Assembly (NCBI GenBank): GCA_028564675.1
Contig: JAOVVO010000123.1
Coordinates: 1 to 64,000 of the forward strand
DNA: 64,000 nucleotides
Source: Onchocerca lupi
Taxonomy: Eukaryota; Nematoda; Chromadorea; Rhabditida; Onchocercidae
Reading direction: 5' to 3'
A program made the translations under genes and the position numbers. This document shows positions 1 through 14,400 of the stretch, piece by piece. The notes under the pieces are model-generated. The model was not told where the DNA came from. It worked only from the letters and a program-made list of their open reading frames with translations, and did not search any database. Within the stretch, counting starts at the first letter, position 1. Every line of letters starts with the position of its first letter.

Positions 1-3000
1 TCATCGTTTTCTTTTTTTTTTTTTTTTTTTTTTTTTTTTGAATTTTATATTTACTAATATCAATATTATGAGCAAATGATTAGTTTTTAAATATATATTG
101 AAATAAAATATTAGATAGAATTGTTTATTATTAAAAATTTTTCATCATTCATTCTTCCCACTGTTCCTGATATTTATGAAAAAATATTAAATTAGTTTTT
201 ATTTCAATTGCAATTATAATATTAGATTACCATCAGTTTCGAAATTTTATTCTTGTAACTTAAGACTTGTTTGTCAAAGTTATTTATAACTTTTTACGAC
301 TTTGAAATTTTTAAAAATAAATGTTAGAATGATTTTACTTGTTTTCAACATTATCATCAAGCATCATCGTTGATACTATCAGTAAAATTATTATACAATT
401 TTGATGTTGTTATTTTGCATATTGCATCACAATCTTACCCATTGCTTTTTGAGATCTAGCTTTATGAATTTCTGGCCAAAAAATTTAGATTTTAGAAATT
501 TATTTTTCTAGGCTTCTTTTTGTAGAATTATCCAACGATTGATCATCTAATTCTCTCCAAATCATCAGTCATCTTAGTTTGATCTTTTTTTTGCTACTTT
601 TACATCGTTAATTTTACACCTATTATCATTATGAGCATAGATCATCGAATTCTATGCATAAATCAAAAATAAAAGCATTAATTTAAATTTTTTTCAAATT
701 TGATGAAATTAATTGATTGGATTAATTTCCAGTGTAATCATTTGCTTACATAAATGAATCTTTTAAATCATTCTTATTGATGATTCTTTTCTATTGTCGT
801 CAAATTGTCGCTTCAGAAACGAATGTTTTATTTTAATGCTTTATGAAATGTATTACAGAGAAGTATTGAAAATATATAAAATGAAACTTGATATATTAAA
901 TACTATCATTCATCATCATACAGTAATCGAAACTTATTTTTAAATGAAAATCCAATCAATTTGGAATTTTGAAAATTGGTTGATAGTGGGATTGCGAATG
1001 CTTTTCGTAATTTGGTAAGTTCCCAACTTGGTGACAATTTTTCTCAATTTCTTTGCTAAAGCCTAAAAAATTGTTGAAAAAAAAAAAGAAAATTTAATTT
1101 TAAAGCAAATCCCTAGAAGTTGGTTCATTTCTAGTGATGCAAAAAAAAAAAAAAAGTGGTAATAGAATCGGAAGTTGCATTAGACAAACCAAATATATAT
1201 GTTTTAGCAGTAAATATAAAATACTTTCGTTGAAATGGAAAACATTTTTAAAATTGGAACAAAAAAGTGATTTCTTTTTTTTTTCCAATTTTCAAGTTTA
1301 TTTCTCATAAAATTGCTAGATTTTGAGAAATTTTTAAAATAAATTTTAGCATCATTCCTTCTCTTCAAGAAAAATAATTGTTAAAAAGAATCAAAAAATA
1401 AAATTAAAAGACATATGAAATAAAACATATAAAACTTAAAAGAAACCGAATAAAAAAAGGTGAGGATTTATTTGGAAGAAGTGGGAAGTAAAAACAAGAT
1501 TTGTTGACAAAAAAAAAAAAAAGAAAAAACTTTACAATTTTTGAAAACAAGCATTGCTATTTAGATGATCATCATGTTTGTTCGTACTTAAATGTGTTTA
1601 TTTGCTTTTTCTTTTCATAAATTCCTATTCTATTTTGATCGAATTTTTTTTCTTTTTTTTTTTTTTTTTTGTTTAAAGAACTGTTTAAAAACAATGCTTG
1701 GATTTGCTTTTTTCTAATTTTTTTTAAATAATGAAAACTTTTATCTCATTCTTACGAAATAATAAAACAATCTGTCGTCGTTTTTTTTTTTTTTTTTTTT
1801 TTTTTTTTCGACTACTCGCATTTTTCATTTTCTACGATATTTTTTTCTCTCATAAATCTTGTTTTATCGCTTCTCAATCTTGTTTCTTTCAAAAACAAAT
1901 TTCATTCAATCTAGCTAGTATTTGCAAGAATTTTTGCAACTAAAAAATTTGATACTCTTTGGAAAATTTTAGAAGATTAAATGATAGCAAAATAATTATC
2001 TCATCTATTTTTGTTTTTTAATCTTTTTAAATTTCAAGCAAAACTAATCAAAAAGATGAAAGATGCAATGAATGTCAAAACTAAATGATGTTTATAAAAT
2101 GCGACAAGTTAATCGTTAAACGAATAGGGAAAATCCCTTCAAGATTTATTATGCAAATTTATTTAACTAAACATGAAATTTTAATCATAAATTGAATTTT
2201 ATAAAAATAATTGACAATGGTTGACAATTGATTTATGCCAATTGATCAATCGACATAATGAAGTAAAGAATAAGTTTAGAAGAGCTCAAAATTGTCATAT
2301 CCATCATTTTATTATGACTTTTCCCAACTACTATACTTTAATTGTAAACTCTCGAATTTCAGAAATTATCCGTTATTGTCCATTTTCATGCTGTCTTATC
2401 ATCAGCTTTCATATTAAATCAAATCAAAATTATCAATTGATCACAAATATGTGCATCAAAATAATCATCATTAAAGTTTTGATTGTTTTAGCAAGTCTCA
2501 AACCAATTTTATGTCTTATTTTTTACCAAATGAAATTTAAAAAAGCTTTCATTACAAATTTCATTTATTTAATAGTTGTTTAAATTAATGACTGAAGAAA
2601 ATAGAGAATGAAAAAAAGGCTAAAACTTAAATTCACATGAATTTCCATATGAGTTTTAGAAGTTATTCTGCGCATGTTACAATTTTATAAAATAATAGAA
2701 ATATTTCGAAAAGTTCCATTTTTTGTTCAGAGTTATTTTTATATAATTCTACTCATCTTTATCTATCATTATTGCTGGCAATTATAATTAAAATATTTAA
2801 TTCTTATTAATTATTGATCACTGAATCAATTTTTGCATCATTCTTTTTAGATTTTGCCAGCATTTATTACAAAAATTTTGAATAAAAATTTATTTCATTT
2901 GATCAGATCAAATGTTAAAAGAATATAATTCGATAGTTATTATTATAAGAGGTTAAATTTACTGAAATAAATTAAATTTATAACATTTTATTATTTCATT

Positions 3001-6000
3001 TTTTCATGAATGTAAATTTGCTGAAACTTAAAATAAATCTTTAATATTGAATGAATCAAATTGGCAGATTGCTTTTACATTAATACGAATTTATATTAAT
3101 TTTTAAAATATCATTGAATTAAAAACTTTCATTAATTTTAAATTCCTATAAATGTAAAAAAAAAAGAATTAGACACTTTTTAATCTATTTATTCAATTTC
3201 ATAGATTTATTCTCATTTTTTTTTTTTTTTTGCCCTAGTAAAAATTACTAATACGATCAATTTTAGAAGCTGATGTTTATCTTCCACCAAATCACATAAA
3301 TCATGAATTTAAAATTGAATAATTTTATTTTAAAAATTCTACTATAAGAAGATTTCATAGCAAATTTTCTTTCTCCTTTTTAAATTTGATTATTATTTAA
3401 ATTAAATTCTTGTCTTATCCGTAATATCTATTGCTGTTTTTTGACATTTCCAAAATCTATTTTATATGCTAAGATTGAATATTATATGGAAAAAATTAAA
3501 AGAAAATTTCTTAACAAACAGTATTTCTCGTATTTTTTTATGATTTATATTCGAAAGAAACTAATTGAGTGAGAGAAGAAGTTATAAAAGTAAAATTATA
3601 TTTGAATGATTAGAAGAAAAGCTTGAAAATTCATACTGTAGAGAAAACAGCTAAAATGAAAGCAATCAGTGGAGTGGAAATTTGACTAATTAAGTATTAA
3701 TTTTTTCATTTTTATTTTCATGCTTTATTATTAATATGCCAAGGGCATTTTAATTCCGTTTCACATCATTCAAAGTTGAGATATTTTTTAAAAAACGATA
3801 AATTTTAATTAGTTTCAGATATTCATAATTCCTCATTATTTTGTTTACTATCCATTTCTGAATTTCAATTTAACTAAATTAGCCCAAAATGTTCATTCAA
3901 GTGAAATTTGAACATGTTAAAGTTTTTATATCTAGATTTTTTTCAATCATTTTTCACTGAATTTAAGTTGATTTATTTTATGCCACAAACAAATTCATTT
4001 TTTTTTTTTTTTTTTTTTTTTTTTTGAATGATCTGATCACTTGTTTGTCCATTTAAAAAAAAAGTGGATTTAGATCTTAAATTAAAATTTATCAATATTT
4101 TGAGCATTTTTGGATCCAATTATTTTGTCTTATAGTTTAAGAATAAAGAAAAAAAATTAACAAATTTTTAAAATCGATTTATATTTTAAATGAAATCCAA
4201 TATTATTATTTGAAGTTATTTAGGAATTAAAAAAAAAAAAAATAGAAATGAAAAAACGATTCACAAATTGAATTTATTTTTATTTTTGTTTTTTTTTCAG
4301 TCAATCGACTAATTTTCCCAAATTAATTTCCAATTTCATTCGTTATCTTTTCTTGCTCACATTAGATTTCATTAGGACATTGTTCGAAATTTTTTGAATA
4401 TCATTCTTTTTACTTCATTTTAAGCAAATCTAATTATTTTTTTATCGCAAAAGCCTAAAATAAAAGGCAGCATCATAATGCTGCTTTATATCTAAGAAAA
4501 CAAAAAAACTGATCATCTTTCCATTTGGCTTTTATGGCTTTTGGAGGAAAGAAAAAAATGAAAATAATTCTTCTCAATCCTTTTTCTATTTTTCATTTAA
4601 AAATTTTGCTAAAAGAAAAATTGACAATTTTTTTATTTCTATTTCTTTTTTTTTTTTTGTTTTCTTGAAATTTTGCAACGATTCAACTTTTTCAATTTAT
4701 TTCTTCATTTTCAAAAATTTTAGCAAATTTCAAAAATATTTCAGTAGTGTTTCCATTTTTTTTTCTTTTCTTTCATTTAATTCCTGTTCAATTGTCATTT
4801 TGTAAATGACATCCTATAAAATTTCTCGATTTATAGCTTGAAATTATTGATATATTTGGTTAATGAAAAAAATTAAAGTCTATTTTTTATTCTATAATTC
4901 TAACAATCATATAAAATGGAGTAAATTTTAATGTTAAATTTATAAAATGAAAATTTATATTGTAAACTTTTAAATATTATCATTCTTCTTTTATTTAGCA
5001 GTTTAGTTTATAATTTTATGCTATGCGAAGAAAAAAGTTACAGCAAAAAAATTATTTTGCAAATATTTTCAAATGAATTTGAAATTCGGAACTGATGATT
5101 GATAGTTTTTAAAAATAGTGACAAGTGAATTTGAAATTGGATATGATAATTTGATATTTTCATAACGCAAGTAATGACAGGAATATTTCTATCAAAAATA
5201 ACTAACAGACATTTGCTAGGTTTAAAATATTTATAACTGAAATTTTTTGAAATTTTAAACTTCATTCTTAAAAACTAAATGACGATGGTTTATGCGATAT
5301 TTTAGGCCTGTATTTTTAAATCAAATTTCAAAATTCTCAAATCCATATTGAAAAATATTTTTGTATATTTTATATTCAAATAATCTTAGTAATAATCTTT
5401 TATTATCTTTACTTCTTACCAACTGTTTTTCTTTCGTTGAAAATGATAGTTCGAGAAAGTTTCCGGAATTTATATTTTCGACATTTCCGGGTGATCAAAG
5501 CACAAAATGATTTCCGGCAATCAAACATATATTTATTATTTCGGTTTCTTAATATTTCGATGAATAATCATTTTTTTTTCCAATTATTCTGGAAACTATT
5601 TTAATTCTCCATTCACAATTGTTGCATAATAAAACCAATCTAATTGTTTTATGATTTCAAATATTTTAAGAAAATATAAATTATTAATTATCAAAAAAAA
5701 AAATCTGTAATTAATTGCCAATATTTTAGAAATGCAAATTTCGCATTATTAGCAACAATAAAATGAATGAAAATGATAAATTGTTTTAGATGATATAGTT
5801 GATATCACTACCATAATGCATTATTATAAATTTTAAATTTTCGGAAATTTATGTGATGACGAGGAAAGAATTACGAAATTTTTTTGATTAAAAATTTTCT
5901 AAATTAATTATCAAAAAATCATAACTTATGAAATCATCTGTCCAAAATATTTGCATAAAATTATCAAGATAATTAAGCATTATATAATAATAAATAAAAT

Positions 6001-6189
6001 ACTAAACAAAAATTGATAACAAAATAATTTCATTTCCATATTTATAATTTAATTCGGTAAGGTTGAAAAAAAAAAGGAAAAAAAAGAATCTTTCTAATTC
6101 AATCATTTCATTTTTAATCTTTAATCTTTTATTTTATCATTCATTAAATCAATCATTGATTAATTTCAATTTTTTGCAGGATTTCTGTG
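1..6189. other. AT-rich intergenic spacer
   Basis: I see no convincing gene here. The stretch is dominated by A/T runs, including T tracts at 12-39, 1653-1670, 1781-1808 and 3998-4025. It probably holds the promoter and any 5' exons of the receptor gene that starts at 6190. The splice acceptor at 6177-6179 shows that the receptor transcript is joined to something upstream, either a cis exon or a spliced leader. An intronless 120-codon frame at 2221-2583 is the longest open stretch, but it opens with TTG and has no recognisable family, so I did not call it a gene. Confidence 0.6.
1781..1808. repeat. poly(T) tract, 28 bp
   Basis: This is an uninterrupted run of 28 T. Similar runs lie at 12-39, 3998-4025 and 56859-56889. 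They are homopolymer tracts in spacer DNA and are likely to be length-variable. Confidence 0.9.
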
Positions 6190-9100
6190 ATGATAATGGA
6201 CAATTTTTCGACGGTTGCTGCAATGCAACCGTCCACATCACGGGCAAATTATGCTGATAAATTGATTGAAATTGATGGTCTTCATTATAATCGGGCAACT
6301 AAAATGGATGAATGTATAAAAGCATTGGAACGAAATTCTTTACCAACATTTCCGAATAGTAGTAAAAATTAAAATTAAATTTCAAAAAAAAAAAAGAAAA
6401 ATTAAATCAATTTTCATTTTTTTTTCGTTTATGAAAAAGAATAATTTTATTTTCAAATATATTATCAATGATTAATTTGAAGTCTATTATCAGTGAGATT
6501 GTTTTGCTATCAATGATTCATCATTCGACCAATATCAAGCATTTTTAATTTACCAAATATTTGAATATGATTTTAACTAATAATTTAAGTACAATATTAG
6601 CAACAAATAAAATTTCCTACAAAAATAATCATACTTGAAAGTATTAAAAAAAAAAAAAAAAAACGAAAAAATAAACCAATATGCTATGCCATTACATTAA
6701 GGCCATCATTTAAAAATCACAGAGGAAAAGATAAATTTTAAATAAAAAACTTAATTTTTCTTTTTTATTTCTTTTTTAAATAAATATTTGCCAAAAAAAA
6801 AAAAAAAGAAATTTAATAAGGTGATGGATCATTATGGTGTAATGCAACCTTCGATTCAGTACTTTGTTGGCCAGCAACACCTGCTAATAGTAGTATTACT
6901 GTTCGTTGTCCACCACTCAAAGGACTTGATCCTGAAAGTTTGCTTTTTTTTTTTTGTCTTCTTTTAAAATTTGAAAATTTTGCAGAAGTATGGAAATTTT
7001 TTGGATGCTAAAAATTATCATTTCTTATCATTATAATATTTATCAGAATTATTTTTTGAATTTTTTTTTTTAGAAAATATTAGCAAATGGTGTCATAGTT
7101 CGGGACGTTGGATGGGTAAAGTTGAAGGTGACTTTTCACGTCCTCACGGTTGGACAAATTTTACGATGTGCTTTACGCAAGAAGTCATCGCAATGATGAA
7201 TAAGCTTACCAACGGTTCTCTTGTTGTAAGTTTTATTTTTAAATTGAAAAAAAAAAAAAAGATTGGAATATCTTTTTTTTTCCTTCTTTTTTTATTATTT
7301 TGCTAAAAAATTTTTCTTTAAATGATTAAAACAAAAATAAAATTAAAATATTAAAAAACAAATCAAAACATAACCATAAAACCCCCCTCCCCCAAAATAA
7401 AAACAAAAAAAAAAAGAAACTTTAAAATCTTTTTCAAAACTTTAAAAAAAGTTTTTTTTTTTTTTTTGTTAATTGAAAACAATTCTAGTTAGTTAGTTTT
7501 TGTTTTCTTTTTTTTTTTCGGTAAATATTTCCCAAAATTGAATTAATTTGCATTGAAAAAGTTTGTTTAATTACAGATAGCTCAAGAGGTAGCAAGGAAT
7601 GCTCGTAAATTAGAATTTGTTGGTCTTGGCTTATCGCTCATTTCTTTGCTCATATCAATCACTATTTTTTCTTGCTTTAGGTTCTTCTGGTTTTTTTTTT
7701 TTTTTTTGCAACTTTAATAATTTGAAAAAATTTATGCTATCAAGTAATAAATATGTTAATTTTATAAAATTTAAAAAAAAAAAAACTAAATATAACTGAA
7801 ATTTTCTTTTTTTCTTTCAGAAGGCTGCGGGTGTTTAGGAATTTATTACATTTACAATTAATGATTGCTATATTGATGGTTGCTATAATTCGCCTTATTC
7901 TTTATATCGATCTGATTTTCACTGATCGTCTTGGACCGCTTCATATCAATGATAATGATGGAAAAACTATAAATACTATGGTATTCTTTTGAAAATGAAA
8001 TTATTTTGAGGAAAAAAAAATTAGGCGGTAAAAAAAAGACGATTTTACCAGATTTGAAATTTCATTTGTAAGACAAATTTCATAAATTGTAATTTTTCTT
8101 TTTTTTTCTGAAAATCACAAATTATCGTTTCTCATAGTAAATCTTAATTAATTCTCTAGCACGATTCTAATTAAAAATTTTAAATTTGAAGTAAAATTTT
8201 CTACAGCTTAATTCTAATCGATGATATCATTCATTAATATTAATTAATATTCAAATTCAAAATTATCAATCAAATTTTTACAGGCATTTTTATGCGAAGC
8301 AATGTTTTTCATGCTCGAATACTTCAAAACTGTTGCATTTTGTTGGATGTTCATTGAAGGATTCTATTTGCATAATAAGCTCGTCCTTACAGTATTCGCC
8401 ACCGATTTGCGCATTAAACCTTATCTTATGGTCGGATACGGTAAGATATTACAGTGTAAACCTTGATAGAAGATATGGTATTGACCGCTTTTTTTTTTTC
8501 CATTTTAACATATTTATTCATTGATTTTTGAAAAATTACGATTTTTAAAATTTTTGGTTAAAACTTTAATTTAATTAATTGTTCGGTATTTTAAAGGTAT
8601 TCCGTTGGCGCAAACATTTATATGGTTATCAGTAATAGTGCTGAAGAAACAAGGAAAAATAGACCGTTGCCTCGGATCATATTACCTCGAAACAGAATTC
8701 TGGATCTTGGATGGGCCAAGGATGATTGAATTAGTTGTAAGACATTTGTAAATCTCATAATCTTTTTAAGCTTTTTTTTTTTCAAAACTGAATTAGATAT
8801 CTCTTTAATATGAAATATGCATGAAGTTTGATTTTTTTTTTTTAATATAAATAGACATATAGTAGAGAATAGAATAGAATAGAACAGAATAGATGTATGG
8901 AATAGAATAGAATCTTTATTTTCTTTTTTTTTCTTAATTTGTTTAATAATAAATATATGTGGCTTAGACTGTTATTTATAGATTTTTTATAGACATAAAA
9001 AACTTTAGCAGAAAATATAGATATTACCTGAAAAAAAAAAAGGCATTACATCATTTAAAGAGAAGTTAATACAATTAAGGTTAATTTATTTCTTTTTTTC

Positions 9101-11462
9101 TTTGCTAAGGTAAATTTTGTATTTTTTCAGGTAAATTTATTTTTCATATGTAATGTAATTCGAGTCTTATGGACAAAAGTAAGCGAATCGCACAATACGA
9201 GTGAATTGGATAGGATGAAGTTAGTAATTTTCATTCTAATCCAATTCTTATTATTTAAAATAATTCAAATTTCAAAAGAAAAGATTTAAATTGTCTTTAA
9301 AAAAAACTACAGCAGATACTTGCAATAACATTAGTTTTAAAAAAATTAACTTAGCTATTAGTTTTTGATTCGTTTTGTATCATAAAAATTGCGACTCTTT
9401 TAATATTTTACTCAAGAAAAAAAAAAAAATCTACAGAATTTCCTTTTATACTATACTTTTTTTTCAAGTACGAAATTTATAATTTTCATAAAAATATCTT
9501 TTCTTTCTTTTTTTTCTTTTTTCATCTTTAATATTTTTCTTATATATTTAGGAAAAGTGTAAAAGCAGCATTAATGCTAATTCCACTATTAGGCATTCCG
9601 AATATTATGCAAACTATACCGTTCTCACCAACTAAAGATAATATTGTGGTAAGTTGATAATATCATAATTTTAATTCTCCTAAAAAGATTATAGTCTTTT
9701 TTAGACTGAAAATTTAAAAAAGTTAGGAATATTTGAGAAAGAATCAAAAAGAGATATTTATTTTTATGCAAAATCTAATTTAGATAAGTCAGGAATGAGG
9801 AAAATGAAGAAGAATCAAAATATGTTTATTTATTTAATTAAGAAAGTAAAGAAAAACAGTAATGAAAATATTATTTAATACCATTTTAAATTGAACATTA
9901 TAGTTGTGTTCTTTTTGAAGAAAAAAAAGAGGATTAAAATTGAAAATATAACATAATTTAAAATAAAAATACTAAATTTTAATATTTAAGTCTAGGCTAA
10001 ACTTGTTATCTCTGATACAGATTCAACTACGAATTTTTTAAACGTTGCAATGATGAAACAAACTTTTTGAATCAGAATTACTTATCACCAATTAATGAAT
10101 TTAAATTGTGCCCATTTTCTTGGCTAATTATGATAGTAGAAATTAATTTCACAGGATTTACTATTAACCAATGTTAATATGATATTATGCTCTATTATTT
10201 ATGATGTATTTTTTTAATTTAAATTCAAGTATAAAATTTGAAGAATTGAAAAAAAATACATATTTTTCATTCAAGTATTTCGGAATTTGGACATATTGTG
10301 CATCATTCACTTACATGTATCAGGGCTTCATAATTGCAATCATCTACTGCTTTACCAACAAAGAAGTATGCTTTCAATTGGAATTATCAAATTTAAATTT
10401 ATCATTCTTCTATTTCAATTTTAATTTTAAGTAATTACTCCTGAAATTTCCCTTTAATTTAGCAGAATTTCCTGTTGAACCGAGTTAGTTCAATTGTTAT
10501 CATAAACGAAAGATTAACTATTCAAGCTTATCATAAGTATTATCAACACTAATCCAAAATATAAAATGACGATCTTTTTTTATGTTCTATTCAGATGAGA
10601 TTTTAACCAGTCCAGTCATATTTTAGGTCAGAAATGTATTGAAGACTCATTACGGTAGGTTTAAACTGCAGCATACAAGTACGGTAAACTTACGTCACGG
10701 TAGCAGGCCAAATGTACTTCGAAATGGTAATTCCATCGAGCCATCAATGAGGTTGACCGAATGTGACAGTTTATTAAAAACGCTGAAACATAGTTTCAGA
10801 AATAAAAGACAAAAAAATGATCCATCTACGTCAGCTCTGATCTCGAGCACTCATGTAAGTATTTTAGTGCAAGAATTTCAATTGATTCAATTTAAAATCT
10901 TTAATATTTAAAATTTAACTTATTTTACATATAAATAAAGAGCAATGTTAGTTTTTCCACGATTTCTGATCAACTATTCAGATGTGACAGTACTAATTTT
11001 TGTTATCAGCAAATAGCCTGATAAAAGTATTTAAAAATAAGTGAATACTTGAATAAGTTAAGCGAATGAAAGCCAAGAATAATGAATGAAATTTTGAGAA
11101 AAATGTATGTTTGTCTAAATAGAAATAAAAATAAAAATTAATTATTTCTTATTTTAATTTGTTTCTAACTGCGAATAATAGAATTTGTCAAATTTCGATC
11201 ATATTTTTAATTACACTGCTCTTATTATCATTTTTTTAATCTCTATCATTACTATTATTGTCATAATCATCATTATCAATTATCATTTGTTAATTCTTTG
11301 ACATTTCAGAATTCAAATTTTAACGAAAGTCATAGTTGTATGGAAGCATCATCATCGAAAAATCAAGCGAGGAAAAATCAATGCAAAAAACTTTCACTAA
11401 ATTTGCATTTATCGAAAAATAACACGGTTGAAAATATTCCTGCTGAAAATAATAAATCATAA
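6190..11462 (+). CDS. pdfr-1: Class B (secretin-family) GPCR, PDF-receptor-like
   Basis: A seven-transmembrane neuropeptide receptor. In nematodes the PDF receptor couples to Gs/cAMP and modulates locomotion and arousal (family knowledge). Exons: 6190-6361, 6821-6937, 7074-7225, 7577-7680, 7821-7980, 8284-8440, 8597-8736, 9131-9219, 9552-9648, 10276-10365, 10627-10854, 11310-11462; 552 aa, all junctions in frame. The extracellular hormone-receptor domain has the six family cysteines (DEC, WCN, LCW, RCPP, KWCH, FTMC) with SLWCNATFDSVLCWP and CHSSGRWMG. Seven hydrophobic segments follow: TM1 near residue 158, TM3 with the FKTVAFCWMFIEGFYLH signature, TM7 ending GFIIAIIYCFTNKEV before a roughly 125-residue polar tail. 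No signal peptide is encoded before the ecto-domain. The frame is open back to the acceptor at 6179, so an upstream exon may exist. Exon 10 has a weak acceptor (TTCAAG). Class B is near certain; the PDFR subtype is less so. Confidence 0.88.
8866..8913. repeat. Imperfect GAATA pentamer repeat
   Basis: About nine imperfect copies of GAATA/AGAAT lie inside the seventh intron of the receptor gene. This is simple-sequence DNA with no evident function. Confidence 0.8.
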
Positions 11463-14400
11463 AAACAGATAAATGGAATGCTTAGCTGAGGTATATGATA
11501 TTTTCATAATTATGAATTTTTCGAATATTTTACAAAAACTTTAGCACTTAAATGATTTTATTTCAAATTTCATAGAATTGATTTTAAAAAATTTTGAAAT
11601 CTTGAAATCTTTGGAAAATCCTTAAAATTTTACATATTTATTTGTTAAAAAATTAATTGTTGCAATAATTTTCGTAGGTGAGGAAAATTTCTCATGAAAT
11701 ATTATATTCCAGGATTCACAAAAATGGATTTATAAGGATTCCTATGTATCTGTAAAATGAAGTACTGATTACATCAGAATCAAGCAATCAGCAATTCAGC
11801 TATCTTATCTAATTTCTCGAAAAGTTTGATTAATTCGAATTTGGAATTGGATAAATGGGAAGAACACTGAAATTCAGGAAAATAAATATATATATATTTT
11901 TTTTTTGTGAAAACATTTTTCAGATAATTTTAAAAAATATGATACAAGTGATGATTACTGTACCGAAACAATTATAATATCAATATGAACATGCAGGTAT
12001 ATATATTGTCCCGTTATAAGAATCTTTTGTATATTTTGAAATTTTACGAAAATTTTGTGCTAATTATACGATAATTATTTGATATTATACGGTAGCAATT
12101 CATATTACTTACATTTACATATTGAATGATCTCTAGTTATGAATAAATTAGCTATTTTGTTAATGATTATCCTGTACAGGTGTGTTTGAATTATTTTAAA
12201 TTCAAAAGTTATCGTATTATTTTCAAAGGCTTAAGTCTTTAAAGACTAAAATCTTCGTTTTTAAAAATAAAATTTTTTGCATTTCATTCTTGTATCATTG
12301 ATTATATTATGTATTATAATAATCTGTAAATGATAATAATCTTATAAAGTTAGAAAGTTCATGCTAATTGAAATGAATAAATATGATACTAAAATAAATT
12401 TACAATTTTACTTCAATCATTGTTTTAATCAAAATACTATCTAAAATTAAGATATTTTTAGGCTCTTAACAAATCCATTGATAATCTGCAAAAGATAAAC
12501 GTGATAAGTGTTGAAATTGATTTATCTCAGTGATAATAACGATGGCGATCATCAATTCTATCATTTTCTAAATTTACAATAATACTTGTTGAATATGTAG
12601 CGATAGTTTTTATCAATGGAATATTATTTTTACTAATATTTTAGATATTTTTTATACTTATTAATTGACAACGAATGAATATAATAATCGGAAGATATTT
12701 ATCTCAAAAATTCGCATTATCATTATCACTTAACTTAAACAAATTCTGATAAATATATGATAATAGCAGCATTACCAAGTTGGATATCTGGCATCATTTT
12801 ATGCGAATCCGAAGTCATCTATCGGATTTTTTCAAAATTTTCTAACTGTAAATGAATAAAGCAAATTCTCTCTTGGATAAAATCAAAAAACTACTTTGAT
12901 GAGATCAAAATATCGAAGTTTGAAGATCAAAATTTTGGATAAAATGATAACTATCTTTTCTTGATCAAAGAGTGATTGATTTTTGACTAACTTTCTTGTT
13001 ATGTTCGTAAAAATGAAGTCATTCAAGGAAATAATATTGATTGTATATTGTTAATGTGACAGGTTAGTAATTTTTTATTTGATAAACTCGAATTCAATAG
13101 CTGAAGCTTAAATTTGCTAAATTTCCCAAACATTTGTTTGCTTTTATCCAAAAAGTTTTTTAACCTCTTTTTTTGGCACTTGAAATGTAACAAATTTGAA
13201 GTTTGAATGCTTTAAATCATCATCCTTTATCCTTAATTTTGTGGAACAACAAAAAATGTTAATTATTATTTCTTACTGATTAATTAAAGAAAAAGTGAAA
13301 TTCACTTTTTTCTTGTATTTTAAATTTGAAATCTCATGTTTTAAAAAAGGCCAGCATTTACTTAGTTTTTGAATTCGTTGAAGTACATCGCCAAACAGGA
13401 ATTGAAAGCAAAAATATCGGGAATTATTTTGAATTGATACAATGAATTGACAAAATGTCTCTTAAATTGATAAAATGTTTCTCTGCTTCGAAATTAAAGG
13501 CAAAATAAGCTACTGATATCTGCATTGTTGCTATTACGGTAGGTTACTGTAATTTATCTGTAAGTTATTTCTGATAAGTTACTTCGAAAGGATTTATTAA
13601 TGCTTTGTGTTTGAAGCTTACATAATGAGAATTAATTAACGAAATGAGTATTAATATTATAATAATAAATACTAAAATTTGACTCAAAAATTCAATTTAA
13701 AATCAGAATATCAATATTGAAATTATTGTAAGGCCAATAATAGATACATTTGACTGTTTTCAATAATGGATAATTCGTAATTTACGTGTGCATTTGGCCT
13801 TTTCATTTAATTTGTAATTTATTGCTAAATTTTCATTTACTTTCAATTATGCATACACACTTCGTTCAATAGAATAAAAATGTCAATTTGTCATTAGTTT
13901 TTTTGATTTCTAAATTATTTCGTTGCAGAATTTGATTTTACAAACTCACAAGTAAACTATTCAATCGATTAATTAAACTTCAATCGATGGACTAAACCAT
14001 TGACCATTCAAAACAGCAAATACAATTGATCAGCAAATCTCTTTTATTTTTTTAATTCAACATTTACTTGTATTGCCTTATTTCTAAAGCATCTAAATCA
14101 TTTCGCTACTTGAAAATTAAGTTGGCATTCAAAAAACTGCTAATTACGAAGAAAATTTAAATTAAATTAAATTCATTTTAGCTTCGAAAATGAATCTGAA
14201 ATCGTTCTTTTATTTAATAATTTTTACAATAACCTGATGACAATATCAGCCATGTATTTGCATATTATTGCAGGTGAAGTTATAAAATATTTATCCTGAA
14301 AATTAATTGAATATATTCAACTCGTAAGCAATTCCAATGAATTTCATCTTTTTGCCGTAATAATTCTGCAATTACTAGTTAACATTTAATTTAATTCTAG

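Noticed and set aside
6063..6257. Plus-strand frame overlapping the first receptor exon
   Set aside because: It is in a different frame from the GPCR, starts in A-rich DNA and crosses the splice acceptor.
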